From Bog-473 sp963706555 (GTDB lineage Bacteria > Actinomycetota > Acidimicrobiia > Acidimicrobiales > RAAP-2), in contig OY970164.1 in NCBI GenBank assembly GCA_963706555.1, positions 4,464,001 through 4,528,000 on the forward strand: a stretch of 64,000 nt of DNA, read 5' to 3'. Below the pieces are notes generated by a model. The model was not told the DNA's origin. It ran no database searches and saw only the letters and a list, made by a program, of their open reading frames with translations. How positions within the stretch are numbered: the stretch's first letter is position 1; the number at the start of each line of letters is the position of its first letter. This document shows, one piece after another, positions 45,475 to 54,088 of this stretch. The position numbers and the translations under genes were made by a program.

Positions 45475-45478
45475 CCGC

Positions 45479-46672
45479 TCAACCGCTGTAGGCGGCTTCC
45501 TCCTGCGCCACGTCCCTGACGAGGTCCCCCAACGCCAGGTTCACATCTTCGGTGTGATACCCCCAGTCCGGGCCAAGTGACGCAGTCACCCGCGGCCGCT
45601 GATCCTTGGACGTCGCGGTGGAATCGACCTGCAGCCATGTGGCGCCCCTTTTGCTCTGACACTGCGCCGTGTACAAACCCGGGAACGTGACCCAGGGGGT
45701 CGACACGGTCACGCCGGGCACGGTGGCACCGACGGTCGGAAAATAGGGCTTCAAGGCACCCTTGGCGCTTGAGAACGTCACCGGGTTCACGCAGGCCACC
45801 TGTTTCCCTTTCGATGAGGTCTGACCCGATTGGAGGCTGACCCCTTGCCCAGGCCGGCCAAAGTCGGACGAGAGCGGAGGGGCGCTCCCGAAGGTCGAAT
45901 AGGCGATGACGCAACTTGTCGCCCGCGGCGAGTCACACGTCGGAATGTGCCTGAAGCTCCCGCCAACCGTCTTGCCTTTGGGAACCTGCACATTGCCCCC
46001 GAGAATGAGGGCGGACACCATCTTCGTACGGAGCGCCGGGTGAGGATCGATCTGGCCCCGCAGCAATCGGATCAACATGGCCGCGCCCTGCGAGTGCCCG
46101 ATGAAGATGACAGGACGTCCGTCGTTGTCGTGCGCCAGATAGTCCTCCCAGCCTGACAGGAGGCTGTCGTACGCGACCTGGTCCGCTGCCGGGTCATTCC
46201 CGAGGCCTTTCTGGAGCGAAGCGGCGGTGCGCTGCTGGTACATGGGCGCCCACACCCGACAGACCTGAGAGAAGCGCGACGCCTGCGAGACGGCGGCGGC
46301 GATCTCTGCCGGTTGGATCTTCAGGTTCGCGTTGTCTTTTCGCTGCGAGGACACCGTCGGGTACACGTAGAAGCAGTCGAACTTGGAAGAGCTCGTCGGC
46401 TCCGCATCCGTCACCGTGGTCGACCCGGCTGCCGTCACCGAGGTCGAGGCCGAGCTTGACGCACAGGGGTCGACGGGCTGCCCCGGCTCGCACAGCCAGA
46501 CCGTGCTCGAGGGCACCGCCCCCTGTCCGGGTGTCGACGCCGACGCGACGCCGCCCGGTCCCCCAAGAAATGAAACCGCCCCGCAGACCGCGAGCGCGAG
46601 CGCGAAGGCGAAGGCGCACTTGGGCGTCCGCCGATGCACTCCCCCCGTCCCCGCGCACCTCACGTTGCCCAC
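45479..46672 (-). CDS. secreted alpha/beta hydrolase, DUF3089
   Basis: A signal peptide (AFAFALALAVCGAVSFLGG) leads to a DUF3089 domain: FDCFYVYPTVSSQ, SQVCRVWAPMYQQ and the nucleophile elbow IFIGHSQGAAMLIRLL, with LILGGNVQVPKG after it. The family is described as lysophospholipase-like or carboxylesterase-like. The product is 397 aa. Cys pairs (WLCEPG, PTCDSPRATSC) suggest disulfides. It is convergent with the VOC gene and divergent from the MFS gene. Confidence 0.82.
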   Translation of the reverse strand: MGNVRCAGTGGVHRRTPKCAFAFALALAVCGAVSFLGGPGGVASASTPGQGAVPSSTVWLCEPGQPVDPCASSSASTSVTAAGSTTVTDAEPTSSSKFDCFYVYPTVSSQRKDNANLKIQPAEIAAAVSQASRFSQVCRVWAPMYQQRTAASLQKGLGNDPAADQVAYDSLLSGWEDYLAHDNDGRPVIFIGHSQGAAMLIRLLRGQIDPHPALRTKMVSALILGGNVQVPKGKTVGGSFRHIPTCDSPRATSCVIAYSTFGSAPPLSSDFGRPGQGVSLQSGQTSSKGKQVACVNPVTFSSAKGALKPYFPTVGATVPGVTVSTPWVTFPGLYTAQCQSKRGATWLQVDSTATSKDQRPRVTASLGPDWGYHTEDVNLALGDLVRDVAQEEAAYSG

Positions 46673-46755
46673 CTACCCACCTCCGCTGGGGATAGTTCCT
46701 ACCTCGCCCTACCTCGCCCCACCCCGACCGAACCCGCCCGACGTCAGCCGGGCCG

Positions 46756-46803
46756 ATGCAACGGACCCATGCAACGGACCATGCAACCGACCCATGCAAC
46801 CAC
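46756..46803. repeat. four imperfect 12-13-bp tandem repeats
   Basis: ATGCAACGGACC(C) is repeated four times, the last two as ATGCAACCGACC-type copies, in the gap between the divergent DUF3089 and MFS genes. Each copy contains an ATG, none in the MFS frame with a good context. Confidence 0.85.
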
Positions 46804-46940
46804 AGTGACGTGCTCCATCAGTGGCGGGTGCCCGCAGACGCGCTACGGGCGCATATCGTCGTGACCACGGCCCGTTCGGTTCGGCGTGCCGCCGGGTGCC
46901 AGAGCCCGGATGCCGCTCACAGTCAGGAACTTTTCAGCCC

Positions 46941-48401
46941 GTGCCCGCCGTCGCCATCAACCAGAAAGTCGCCGTTGGCGCGGTCTTCGTGTCGGCCATG
47001 TTCATGAACATCATGGACATCACCATCGTGAACGTGGCTCTCCCCACGATCGGTCGCGACTTCGGCATCGCCCCGACCGCCGTCGACGGGATCGTCATCG
47101 CCTACCTGGTGAGCCTGGCCGTGTTCATCCCGGCCTCGGGCTGGCTGGGAGACCGCTTCGGGGGGAAGCGGGTCCTCATGACGGCCATCGTCGTCTTCAC
47201 GTTGGGGTCGGTCCTCTGCGGGTTGGCACAAAACCTGAGCGAGCTCATCTTCTTCCGCGTCGTCCAGGGCGCCGGGGGCGGCATGTTGGCTCCCGTGGGC
47301 ATGGCCATGCTGTTCCGGGTGTTCCCCCCGTCCGAGCGGGTGAGGGCCGCCAGCATTCTGACCCTCGGGACCACCCTGGCCCCTGCCATCGGCCCCGTGC
47401 TCGGGGGGCTGCTGGTGACGGACCTCTCGTGGCGATGGGTCTTCTTCGTCAATCTCCCGATCGGTATCGCTGCTGTGATCTTCGGCGCTCTCTGCCTGGA
47501 ACGGTCAGCCCCGCAAAAAACGGGCCCCTTCGATGTCCCGGGATTCATCCTGGGCGGGGCCGGTCTCGGCCTTGTGATGTACGGCGTTTCCGAAGGGCCG
47601 CTCAAGGGGTGGGCCTCGACGGCTGTCATCGCCGCCTGCGTCACCGGCGTGACACTGCTGGTCGCTCTGGTCATCGTCGAACTTCGCACTTCTCATCCGA
47701 TGGTGGACCTGCGGCTCCTCGCGGGTCGCCTGTTTCGCTCGTCAACCGGGGTCATCTTCTTGATGTCCGCGGCCTTCTTGGGAACGCTCTACCTCATCCC
47801 CCTCTATTTTCAGGACGCCAGAGGCCTCAGCGCCCTCCAATCCGGGCTGTCCACGTTTCCCGAAGCCTTCGGCGTCATGATCGGCGCCCAAATCGCCAGC
47901 CGCCTCATCTACCCGAGACTGGGCCCGCGCCGGCACATCACGGGCGGTCTCTTCGGAATGGCCGGGACCATGCTCCTGCTAACGCAGATCACCCTCACGA
48001 CGAGCCTCTGGCTGATGCGGGCCCTCATGTTCCTGCTCGGAATGATCGTGGCGCAGGTCTTCGTCCCGGGACAGGCCGCCTCCTTTGCCATGATTTCGCC
48101 GGCAGACACGGGCCGGGCCTCGACCCTGTTCAACACGAGCAGGCAGGTCGGGAGCGCAGTGGGAGTCGCTGTGCTCTCGACGGTGCTCATCGGAGTCGGC
48201 TCCACCCAAGGCGGAGGAGGGATCTCGCACCCCAGCCTTCGGGCGTACCACCTGGCGTTCGCCGCTGCCGCGGTCTTCGCGTTGGCGGGGGCGGCGTTCT
48301 CACTCACCATTCACGACAGCGACGCCGCCGAGACGATGGTGCGCCGCCGACCCAAGCGGTCGTCCGCACATGCGCTCTCGGTTTCGGAGAGCGCGGCGTA
48401 G
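46941..48401 (+). CDS. MFS drug exporter, DHA2 (EmrB/QacA) family
   Basis: A proton-coupled exporter with about 14 helices. Motif A is WLGDRFGGKRVLM; motif C-like sequence is GTTLAPAIGPVLGGLLV; FMNIMDITIVNVALPTIGRDF opens the first helix as in EmrB and QacA. The GTG at 46941 is preferred: an AGGAA lies 11-15 bases before it, while the longer frame from 46821 begins with basic sequence inside the intergenic repeats. It is 486 aa with a short basic tail. The drug range is unknown. The next gene starts 56 bases after its stop. Confidence 0.88.
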   Translation: MPAVAINQKVAVGAVFVSAMFMNIMDITIVNVALPTIGRDFGIAPTAVDGIVIAYLVSLAVFIPASGWLGDRFGGKRVLMTAIVVFTLGSVLCGLAQNLSELIFFRVVQGAGGGMLAPVGMAMLFRVFPPSERVRAASILTLGTTLAPAIGPVLGGLLVTDLSWRWVFFVNLPIGIAAVIFGALCLERSAPQKTGPFDVPGFILGGAGLGLVMYGVSEGPLKGWASTAVIAACVTGVTLLVALVIVELRTSHPMVDLRLLAGRLFRSSTGVIFLMSAAFLGTLYLIPLYFQDARGLSALQSGLSTFPEAFGVMIGAQIASRLIYPRLGPRRHITGGLFGMAGTMLLLTQITLTTSLWLMRALMFLLGMIVAQVFVPGQAASFAMISPADTGRASTLFNTSRQVGSAVGVAVLSTVLIGVGSTQGGGGISHPSLRAYHLAFAAAAVFALAGAAFSLTIHDSDAAETMVRRRPKRSSAHALSVSESAA

Positions 48402-48457
48402 CGGAGGGCGCGCCTCCCGATCTTGCCGGCTCCGGACTCAACAGAAAGACTGCCGCC

Positions 48458-49039
48458 GTGCCACCGCTGCGTGATGTCGCCGTCTTCTGCGGTTCGCGCC
48501 TTGGGAATCGCCCGTCATTTGCCGCGGCCGCAGCCGCCATGGGCACGGCGTTGGCCAAGCGCGGTGTAGGACTCGTCTATGGAGGTGCCTCCGTGGGCCT
48601 CATGGGAGTAGTGGCCGACGCCGTCGTCGAGGGTGGGGGCCGTTCCATCGGCGTGATCACCAGTTCATTGGCCGATCATGAAATCGCGCACCAGGGCCTG
48701 CATCGCCTCGAGATCGTCGGCTCGATGCACCAGCGCAAGGCCCGCATGGCGGAGCTTTCCGACGCCGTGATCATGCTCCCCGGTGGGTTCGGCACCTACG
48801 AGGAGTTCATGGAAACAGTGACCTGGGTGCATTTGGGCATCCATGACAAGCCCTGCGGGATCCTCAACGTCGACGGTTTCTACGACCACCTAATTACGTT
48901 CCTGACCCATGCCGTGGATCACGGCTTCATCGCAGCGCCGTTGGTGGACTCTCTCGTCGTGTCGGGTGACCCCGGCGTCCTGCTCACCGCACTCGAGCCG
49001 GCCGCCTCGCCACCCCATACCGATCAATCAGGTAACTAA
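48458..49039 (+). CDS. LOG family protein (TIGR00730)
   Basis: The family signature PGGFGTYEEFMETVTW is complete and VFCGSRLGNRPSF, GLVYGGASVGLMGVVADAV and SMHQRKARMAELSDAVIMLPGG precede it. LOG proteins release the base from cytokinin or AMP-type nucleotides by phosphoribohydrolase activity; they were once called lysine decarboxylases. A GTG start gives 193 aa, a standard length. Confidence 0.92.
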   Translation: MPPLRDVAVFCGSRLGNRPSFAAAAAAMGTALAKRGVGLVYGGASVGLMGVVADAVVEGGGRSIGVITSSLADHEIAHQGLHRLEIVGSMHQRKARMAELSDAVIMLPGGFGTYEEFMETVTWVHLGIHDKPCGILNVDGFYDHLITFLTHAVDHGFIAAPLVDSLVVSGDPGVLLTALEPAASPPHTDQSGN

Positions 49040-49088
49040 TACACGTCAATCAGGTGAATTGACAAAGTTGATTGATTTGGTCGAGAAT
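49024..49088 (+). promoter_or_regulatory. putative operator and promoter of the sulfate transport operon
   Basis: TCAATCAGGT occurs at 49024 and 49046, and the inverted TTGATTGA at 49068, so three half-sites are spaced exactly 22 bp. A TTGACA at 49059-49064 with GAGAAT at 49083-49088 (18-bp spacer) resembles a sigma-70 promoter. The start point would then fall on the ATG of sbp at 49094, implying a leaderless message. The region is also AT-rich against its surroundings. Confidence 0.5.
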
Positions 49089-49093
49089 AGCGC

Positions 49094-50149
49094 ATGACCT
49101 CAACCCTTCTGACCTCTGACGCCCATCGACGACCCCGTCACCTGGCCTTTCTCCGACGCGGCACCGTAGCGCTCGCTGTGCTCGCCACGGCCGGCGGGGC
49201 CATCGTTGGCCTTTCCGGGACTGCCGGCGCGGCCGGCGGAACGGTCAGCATCGTGGCTTACTCCACGCCCAAGGCAGCCATGGGGGCAGAGGTGACTGCG
49301 TTCCAGGCCACCTCGGCCGGGAAGGGGGTCACCTTCTCCCAGTCCTTCGCCGCCTCGGGCACGCAGGCCAATGACGTCATCGCCGGACTGCCGGCCGACG
49401 TCGTCAACTTCTCGACCAGTCTCGATATGGACAAGGTGGCCACCGCCGGCCTCGTGTCCAAGAACTGGGCCAAGACCAGCACCAATGGCATGGTGACCAA
49501 CTCGATCGTCTCGTTCATCGTGCGCAAGGGCAACCCGAAGAAGATCAAGACCTGGGCCGATCTGATCAAGTCGGGCGTCCAAGTGGTCACGCCGAACCCC
49601 TTCAGCTCGGGCTCGGCCAAATGGAACCTGATGGCCGCCTACGGTGCACAGCTCAACCTCGGGAAAAAGCCGGCTCAGGCCCAGGCCTACCTCGCCAAGC
49701 TGCTCAAGGCGACCGTGTCGCAGCCGAGCAGCGCCAGCACCGCCCTGCAGGCCTTCCTCTCCGGCCAGGGTGACGTCCTCCTCGACTACCAGGATGACGC
49801 GACCTATGCCGTCAGCCAGGGAGCGCCGATCACGGTGGTCACCCCGCCGCAGTCCATTCTGATCCAAAACCCGATCGCCCTTACCAAGTCGGGGTCCAAG
49901 AATCCGGCAGCGAAGGCGTTCTTGGCCTACCTGCTCTCGCCCGCCGGCCAGACGATCTGGGCGAAGCAGGGTTACCAGCCGGTCCTCCCCAGCGTGGCCA
50001 AGAAGTTCACCTTCCCCGAGCCCAAGAAACTATTCACGATCGACTCCCTTGGCGGATGGACCGCGGTCAATGCCAAATTCTTCGACCCGACCACGGGCAT
50101 CGTGGCCAAGATCGAGAGCGGCCTCGGTGTCTCCACCGCCAGTAGCTGA
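49094..50149 (+). CDS. sbp: sulfate/thiosulfate ABC transporter substrate-binding protein
   Basis: A twin-Arg-like basic start and hydrophobic stretch (VALAVLATAGGAIVGLSGTAGA) form the signal peptide. The mature part carries sulfate-binding-protein landmarks: VSFSQSFAASGTQ-like sequence, PADVVNFSTSLDMDKV, NSIVSFIVRKGNPKKIKTWADLIKSGVQVVTPNPFSSGSAKWNLM and VLLDYQDDATYA. It is 351 aa. No good Shine-Dalgarno is present, consistent with the leaderless promoter proposed upstream. cysT, cysW and cysA follow in overlapping order. Confidence 0.92.
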   Translation: MTSTLLTSDAHRRPRHLAFLRRGTVALAVLATAGGAIVGLSGTAGAAGGTVSIVAYSTPKAAMGAEVTAFQATSAGKGVTFSQSFAASGTQANDVIAGLPADVVNFSTSLDMDKVATAGLVSKNWAKTSTNGMVTNSIVSFIVRKGNPKKIKTWADLIKSGVQVVTPNPFSSGSAKWNLMAAYGAQLNLGKKPAQAQAYLAKLLKATVSQPSSASTALQAFLSGQGDVLLDYQDDATYAVSQGAPITVVTPPQSILIQNPIALTKSGSKNPAAKAFLAYLLSPAGQTIWAKQGYQPVLPSVAKKFTFPEPKKLFTIDSLGGWTAVNAKFFDPTTGIVAKIESGLGVSTASS

Positions 50150-51017
50150 GATCGCCCTGGAGGCAGATGCCGCCAATCCGGCCACACTTCCCGCCCGGAA
50201 GCCGCGGGCGAGCCTGACCCGTCGGGCCGGCCGCGGCCTCGGCCGGGCCGTCGGGCCGGCGCTCGCCATCACGTATCTGAGTCTGCTGGTCCTGTTACCG
50301 CTGGCCGCCATCATCAGCAAGGCCTTCACCGGGGGCCTGGGCACGTTCTGGGACGAGGCGACCTCACCCGAGTCGCTGGCCGCTCTGAAGCTGACGATCG
50401 TGTGCTCGCTCATCGTGGCCGTCTTCAACGCGTTTGCGGGCCTTCTCATCGCCTGGGTGCTGGTGCGCGACGACTTCGTCGGCAAGCGGATCGTCAACGG
50501 CATCATCGACCTCCCCTTCGCCCTGCCCACAGTCGTCGCCGGGCTCACCCTGCTCAGCCTCTATGGGCCCAGCAGCCCGTTCGGGATCAACGTGGCCGGG
50601 ACCCGCGCCGCCATCGTCCTCGCCCTGGCCTTCGTCACGCTGCCGTTCTCTGTGCGCTCAGTCCAACCGGTCATCGCCGAGCTCGATCGAGAGACCGAAG
50701 AGGCCGCAGCCTCGCTGGGCGCCTCCCCGGGGGCCGTGCTCCGGCGCATCGTCTTCCCCAGCCTCGCCCCGGCCATGCTGGCGGGCGCCGGATTGGCCTT
50801 TGCCCGGGCCGTGGGCGAGTTCGGGTCGGTGGTGCTGATCTCGGGCAGCCTGCCCTACAAGACCGAAGTCGCCTCGGCCTGGATCTACAGCCTTTACGGA
50901 AGCGATTCCCTGCCGTCGGCTGCCGCCGTGTCGACCGTGCTGGTGCTCTTGGCCCTGGCGGTCCTGCTCGGAATGGGATGGTTGCGCCGCCGCTTCGACA
51001 TCGGGGCCATCCAGTGA
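50127..51017 (+). CDS. cysT: sulfate ABC transporter permease CysT
   Basis: A six-helix permease: ALAITYLSLLVLLPLAAIISKAF, LTIVCSLIVAVFNAFAGLLIAWVLV, VVAGLTLLSLYG and an EAA loop EEAAASLGASPGAVLRRIVFPSLAPAMLAG that docks on the ATPase. The likely GTG start at 50127 overlaps the end of sbp by 23 bases; the frame is open further back inside sbp. About 296 aa. Confidence 0.9.
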   Translation: MSPPPVAEIALEADAANPATLPARKPRASLTRRAGRGLGRAVGPALAITYLSLLVLLPLAAIISKAFTGGLGTFWDEATSPESLAALKLTIVCSLIVAVFNAFAGLLIAWVLVRDDFVGKRIVNGIIDLPFALPTVVAGLTLLSLYGPSSPFGINVAGTRAAIVLALAFVTLPFSVRSVQPVIAELDRETEEAAASLGASPGAVLRRIVFPSLAPAMLAGAGLAFARAVGEFGSVVLISGSLPYKTEVASAWIYSLYGSDSLPSAAAVSTVLVLLALAVLLGMGWLRRRFDIGAIQ

Positions 51018-51877
51018 CCGGCCGCTGGCGTTGGCCCGCACGGATCGCCGCCTTGGGCTACCTGGCCCTGCTGATCGTGGTGCCCGTCGTCTCGGTGTTC
51101 TTCCGGGCATTCCAGCACGGTTTCGGCGCCGCCTGGGATGCGGTGACGACGACCGAGGCCACCCACGCCTTCTGGCTCACCGTCCTCGTGGTGGGCGTCG
51201 CCGTGCCGCTGAACACCGTCTTCGGCGTAGGGGTGGCCCTCCTGCTGGCCCGCCGCCGCTTCCCGGGCGCCTGGCTGCTCGACGCTTTCATTGACATTCC
51301 ACTTGCCCTCTCCCCCGTGGTGGTCGGCCTGGGCCTCGTCCTCGTCTACGGCAAGACGGGCTGGTTCGGCAATTGGCTGGACGCCCGCGGCATCCAGATC
51401 ATCTTCTCGGTGCCCGGCATCATCATGGCCTCGGCGGCGGTGGCCCTGCCCTATGTGGCCCGATCGGTCCTGCCCGTCCTGATTGAGATCGGCACTGAGC
51501 AGGAGCAGATGGCACGGACGCTGGGCGCCGGCCCTCTCTCCGTCTTCTTTCGGATCACGCTGCCGTCCATCCGGCGGCCCCTGGCCTACGGGGTGACCCT
51601 CACCACGGCCCGTGTGCTGGGCGAATTCGGGGCCGTGGCCATCGTCTCGGGGGCAATCGTCGACAAGACGCAGACGATGACGTTGTTCATCGACTCGAGT
51701 TTCGCCAACCTCAATCCGATCGGCGCCTACGCTGGAGCGGTTGTGCTCGCCCTTCTCGCGTTGGGCGTGCTCATCATTCTGGGGGGCGATCGGGAACAAC
51801 GAAGGGAAAAACGATGGCAATCTCCATCCGTGGAGTCACCAAACGATACGGAAATGCTGTCGCCTGTGATGACGTAA
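51014..51877 (+). CDS. cysW: sulfate ABC transporter permease CysW
   Basis: The second permease: ALGYLALLIVVPVVSVFFRAF, FWLTVLVVGVAVPLNTVFGVGVALLLA, DIPLALSPVVVGLGLVLVYG and the EAA loop EQEQMARTLGAGPLSVFFRITLPSIRRPLAYG. A GTG start overlaps the cysT stop (GTGA). The 287-aa reading ends in a hydrophilic tail (GDREQRREKRWQ...) that overlaps cysA by 64 bases, an unusually long overlap; the last 20 residues may be non-essential or the result of a lost stop codon. Confidence 0.9.
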   Translation: MTGRWRWPARIAALGYLALLIVVPVVSVFFRAFQHGFGAAWDAVTTTEATHAFWLTVLVVGVAVPLNTVFGVGVALLLARRRFPGAWLLDAFIDIPLALSPVVVGLGLVLVYGKTGWFGNWLDARGIQIIFSVPGIIMASAAVALPYVARSVLPVLIEIGTEQEQMARTLGAGPLSVFFRITLPSIRRPLAYGVTLTTARVLGEFGAVAIVSGAIVDKTQTMTLFIDSSFANLNPIGAYAGAVVLALLALGVLIILGGDREQRREKRWQSPSVESPNDTEMLSPVMT

Positions 51878-52806
51878 CGCTCGAGATCCCGGCCGGCTCG
51901 TTGACGGCCCTCCTCGGCCCGAGTGGCGGGGGGAAGTCCACCCTGCTGCGTATCATCGCCGGGCTGGAGACGCCCGACGCCGGCACGGTCGAGATCGATG
52001 GCAAGGACGTCACCGACGTGCCCGTGCGCAACCGCGGCGTGGGCTTCTGCTTCCAGCACTACGCCCCCTTCCGCCACCTGACGGTGCGGCGCAACGTTGC
52101 CTTCGGCCTGGAAATCCGACGTCGCCCCAAGAGCGAAATCCGCGAAAGGGTGGACGAATTGCTCGACCTGGTGAAGATCGGCCACCTGGCCGACCGCTAC
52201 CCCTCGCAACTCTCCGGCGGGCAGCGTCAGCGCATGGCCCTGGCCCGGGCCCTGGCGATTCAGCCCCGGGTGCTGCTCCTCGACGAGCCTTTCGGCGCCC
52301 TCGACGCCCAGGTGCGTCAGGAGCTCAGGCGGTGGTTGCGCGACCTGCACGAGAAGATCGCCGTCACCACGGTCCTGGTCACCCACGACCAGGAGGAGGC
52401 CATGGACGTGGCCGACCGGCTGGCCATCATCAACGACGGGCACCTCGAGCAGGTGGGGTCACCGGGAGAGATTTACGACAAGCCGGCGAACGGGTTCGTC
52501 TTCACTTTCCTCGGTCCGGCCACCAAGCTCGATGGACAGTGGATCCGCCCCCACGACCTCAACCTCCACCTGACGGCGAGCGGCGCCGGCCACAAGGGAA
52601 CGGTAGACCGCATCACGCACCTCGGTTTCGAGGTGCGCATCGACGTGCATCTCGAGAATGGTGAGGACACCTGGGTGCAGCTGAGCCGCGGCTCGGCCGA
52701 CGAGCTCGGCCTGGTCCCGGAGGACGTCGTCTGGGTGTCCCCTTCCCCGCACGCGGACAACGCCGCCCCGGCCCCGCTACGACCGCTCCGCCTGACCGCA
52801 CCCTGA
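51814..52806 (+). CDS. cysA: sulfate ABC transporter ATP-binding protein CysA
   Basis: Walker A GPSGGGKST, signature LSGGQRQRMALARAL, Walker B VLLLDEPFGALDAQ and the switch His in LVTHDQEEAMDVADRL are all intact. The C-terminal TOBE-type segment (WIRPHDLNLHL, LGFEVRIDVHLENGEDTWVQLSRG) matches CysA. It is 330 aa. It powers the CysT-CysW permease with the binding protein encoded first in the operon. Confidence 0.93.
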   Translation: MAISIRGVTKRYGNAVACDDVTLEIPAGSLTALLGPSGGGKSTLLRIIAGLETPDAGTVEIDGKDVTDVPVRNRGVGFCFQHYAPFRHLTVRRNVAFGLEIRRRPKSEIRERVDELLDLVKIGHLADRYPSQLSGGQRQRMALARALAIQPRVLLLDEPFGALDAQVRQELRRWLRDLHEKIAVTTVLVTHDQEEAMDVADRLAIINDGHLEQVGSPGEIYDKPANGFVFTFLGPATKLDGQWIRPHDLNLHLTASGAGHKGTVDRITHLGFEVRIDVHLENGEDTWVQLSRGSADELGLVPEDVVWVSPSPHADNAAPAPLRPLRLTAP

Positions 52807-52812
52807 GCACGC

Positions 52813-52841
52813 CCCGAACGGCCCTCGTGCGGCCGTTCGGG
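52813..52841. terminator. strong hairpin after cysA
   Basis: CCCGAACGGCC pairs with GGCCGTTCGGG (11 bp, 7-base loop), seven bases past the cysA stop. The opposing tRNA-Arg gene ends 20 bases further, so the hairpin can stop both transcripts. No T-tract follows. Confidence 0.7.
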
Positions 52842-52860
52842 CGACCTTCGTCTCCGGACG

Positions 52861-52934
52861 CGCCCCCGGCACGATTCGAACGCGCAACCTGATGGGTAGA
52901 AACCACCTGCTCTATCCAGTTGAGCTACAGGGGC
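52861..52934 (-). tRNA. tRNA-Arg (anticodon TCT)
   Basis: Minus-strand cloverleaf of 74 bases: acceptor GCCCCTG/CGGGGGC, anticodon stem GGTGG/CCATC with loop TTTCTAC (anticodon TCT), T arm GCGCG-TTCGAAT-CGTGC and discriminator G. CCA is not encoded. Confidence 0.96.
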
Positions 52935-53053
52935 AAGGGGTTAAAGCCTGGCATACAACCTCACCATGGCCGTTCATGCCGGATCGTCCCACCCGGGTCC
53001 AGCTGGGCCTCAACTCGTGGGGGTCTGGGCGATGTGCCACACTTATCCCCCTC

Positions 53054-53128
53054 GGTGGGCGTAGCTCAGTTGGTTAGAGCGCCAGGTTGTGGTCCTGGAG
53101 GTCGGGGGTTCGAGACCCCTCGCTCACC
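53054..53128 (+). tRNA. tRNA-His (anticodon GTG)
   Basis: Acceptor GTGGGCG/CGCTCAC with the extra 5' G at position -1 (53054) opposite discriminator C, as needed for histidyl-tRNA. The anticodon stem CCAGG/CCTGG holds loop TTGTGGT (GTG). It is divergent from tRNA-Arg. Confidence 0.96.
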
Positions 53129-53197
53129 CCGAAATGCGCCGGCAACCCGTCCCAGGGTGCCGGCGCCACGTACTCACACATGGGGGAATCGTCAAAA

Positions 53198-54016
53198 ATG
53201 GCCACGGCGCGTCGGCGGGTCGTCCTCGTCACGGGTGCCTCTTCGGGGATCGGCGAGGCGGTGGCCAGGGTGCTGGCGACCCAGGGGGACACGGTTGCCC
53301 TGGTCGCGCGCCGGGGGGACCGCCTCGACGCCGTGCTGGCCGACTGCCGGGCGACGTCACCCGAATCGGAGCGATGGGCCGCCGATCTGGCGGACCCGAC
53401 AGCTGCAGCTGAGCTGGCCCTCTCCATTTGGGATCACTTCGAGGGCGTCGATGTCGTCATCAACAATGCCGGCGCTCCGATGCGCCGTCACGCCACCGCG
53501 TTGACCATGGAGGAGGTGGTGCGGACCATGACCACCAACTACTTCTCCCCGGTGGCCATCACGTTGGCCGTTCTGCCCCGGATGCTTTCACGTCGCTCCG
53601 GGACGATCATGAACGTCTCGAGCCTCGGTGGCCGATTGGGCATTGCGACCGAGGCCGCCTATTCCGGATCGAAGTTCGCATTGGCCGGATGGAGCGAGTC
53701 CCTCGCCATGGACCTCGAGGGAACCGGCGTGCGCGTGAAGCTCGTGTTGCCCGGTGCCATCGATACGGAAATTTGGGATCAGCCCGATAATGACCCACCG
53801 CTCTACGACGGCCCGAAAGAACCGCCGTCAGTAATCGCCCGTGGGATGGTCGACGCAATCGACGGCGACGCGTTCGAGCATTACCTCCCGGACATGAAGG
53901 CAGTGGTGGAGATGAAGACGTCGGATATCGACACGTTCATGATCGGCATGCGGGCCATGAACCAGCAAGCCCAATCCGGCAGCGAGCCCGGCGGCGAGCC
54001 CGGCGACACACCATGA
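53198..54016 (+). CDS. short-chain dehydrogenase/reductase
   Basis: Classical SDR: VVLVTGASSGIGEAVARVLA (NAD(P) binding), VDVVINNAGAPM, the catalytic IMNVSSLGGRLGI with YSGSKFALAGWSES (Tyr and Lys), and LPGAIDTEIWD. An Arg at VARRGDR suggests NADPH. It has 272 aa from the ATG at 53198; an in-frame ATG at 53180 adds six residues. The C-terminus ends in SGSEPGGEPGDTP, from a 12-bp type repeat. The substrate is unknown. Confidence 0.88.
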   Translation: MATARRRVVLVTGASSGIGEAVARVLATQGDTVALVARRGDRLDAVLADCRATSPESERWAADLADPTAAAELALSIWDHFEGVDVVINNAGAPMRRHATALTMEEVVRTMTTNYFSPVAITLAVLPRMLSRRSGTIMNVSSLGGRLGIATEAAYSGSKFALAGWSESLAMDLEGTGVRVKLVLPGAIDTEIWDQPDNDPPLYDGPKEPPSVIARGMVDAIDGDAFEHYLPDMKAVVEMKTSDIDTFMIGMRAMNQQAQSGSEPGGEPGDTP

Positions 54017-54088
54017 AGGCGCTTCTCTTCGGTGCCGCCCCGGATCCGGCCACATGCACACCCAACGGCTGAAGCAGCCGGCGGGAAC

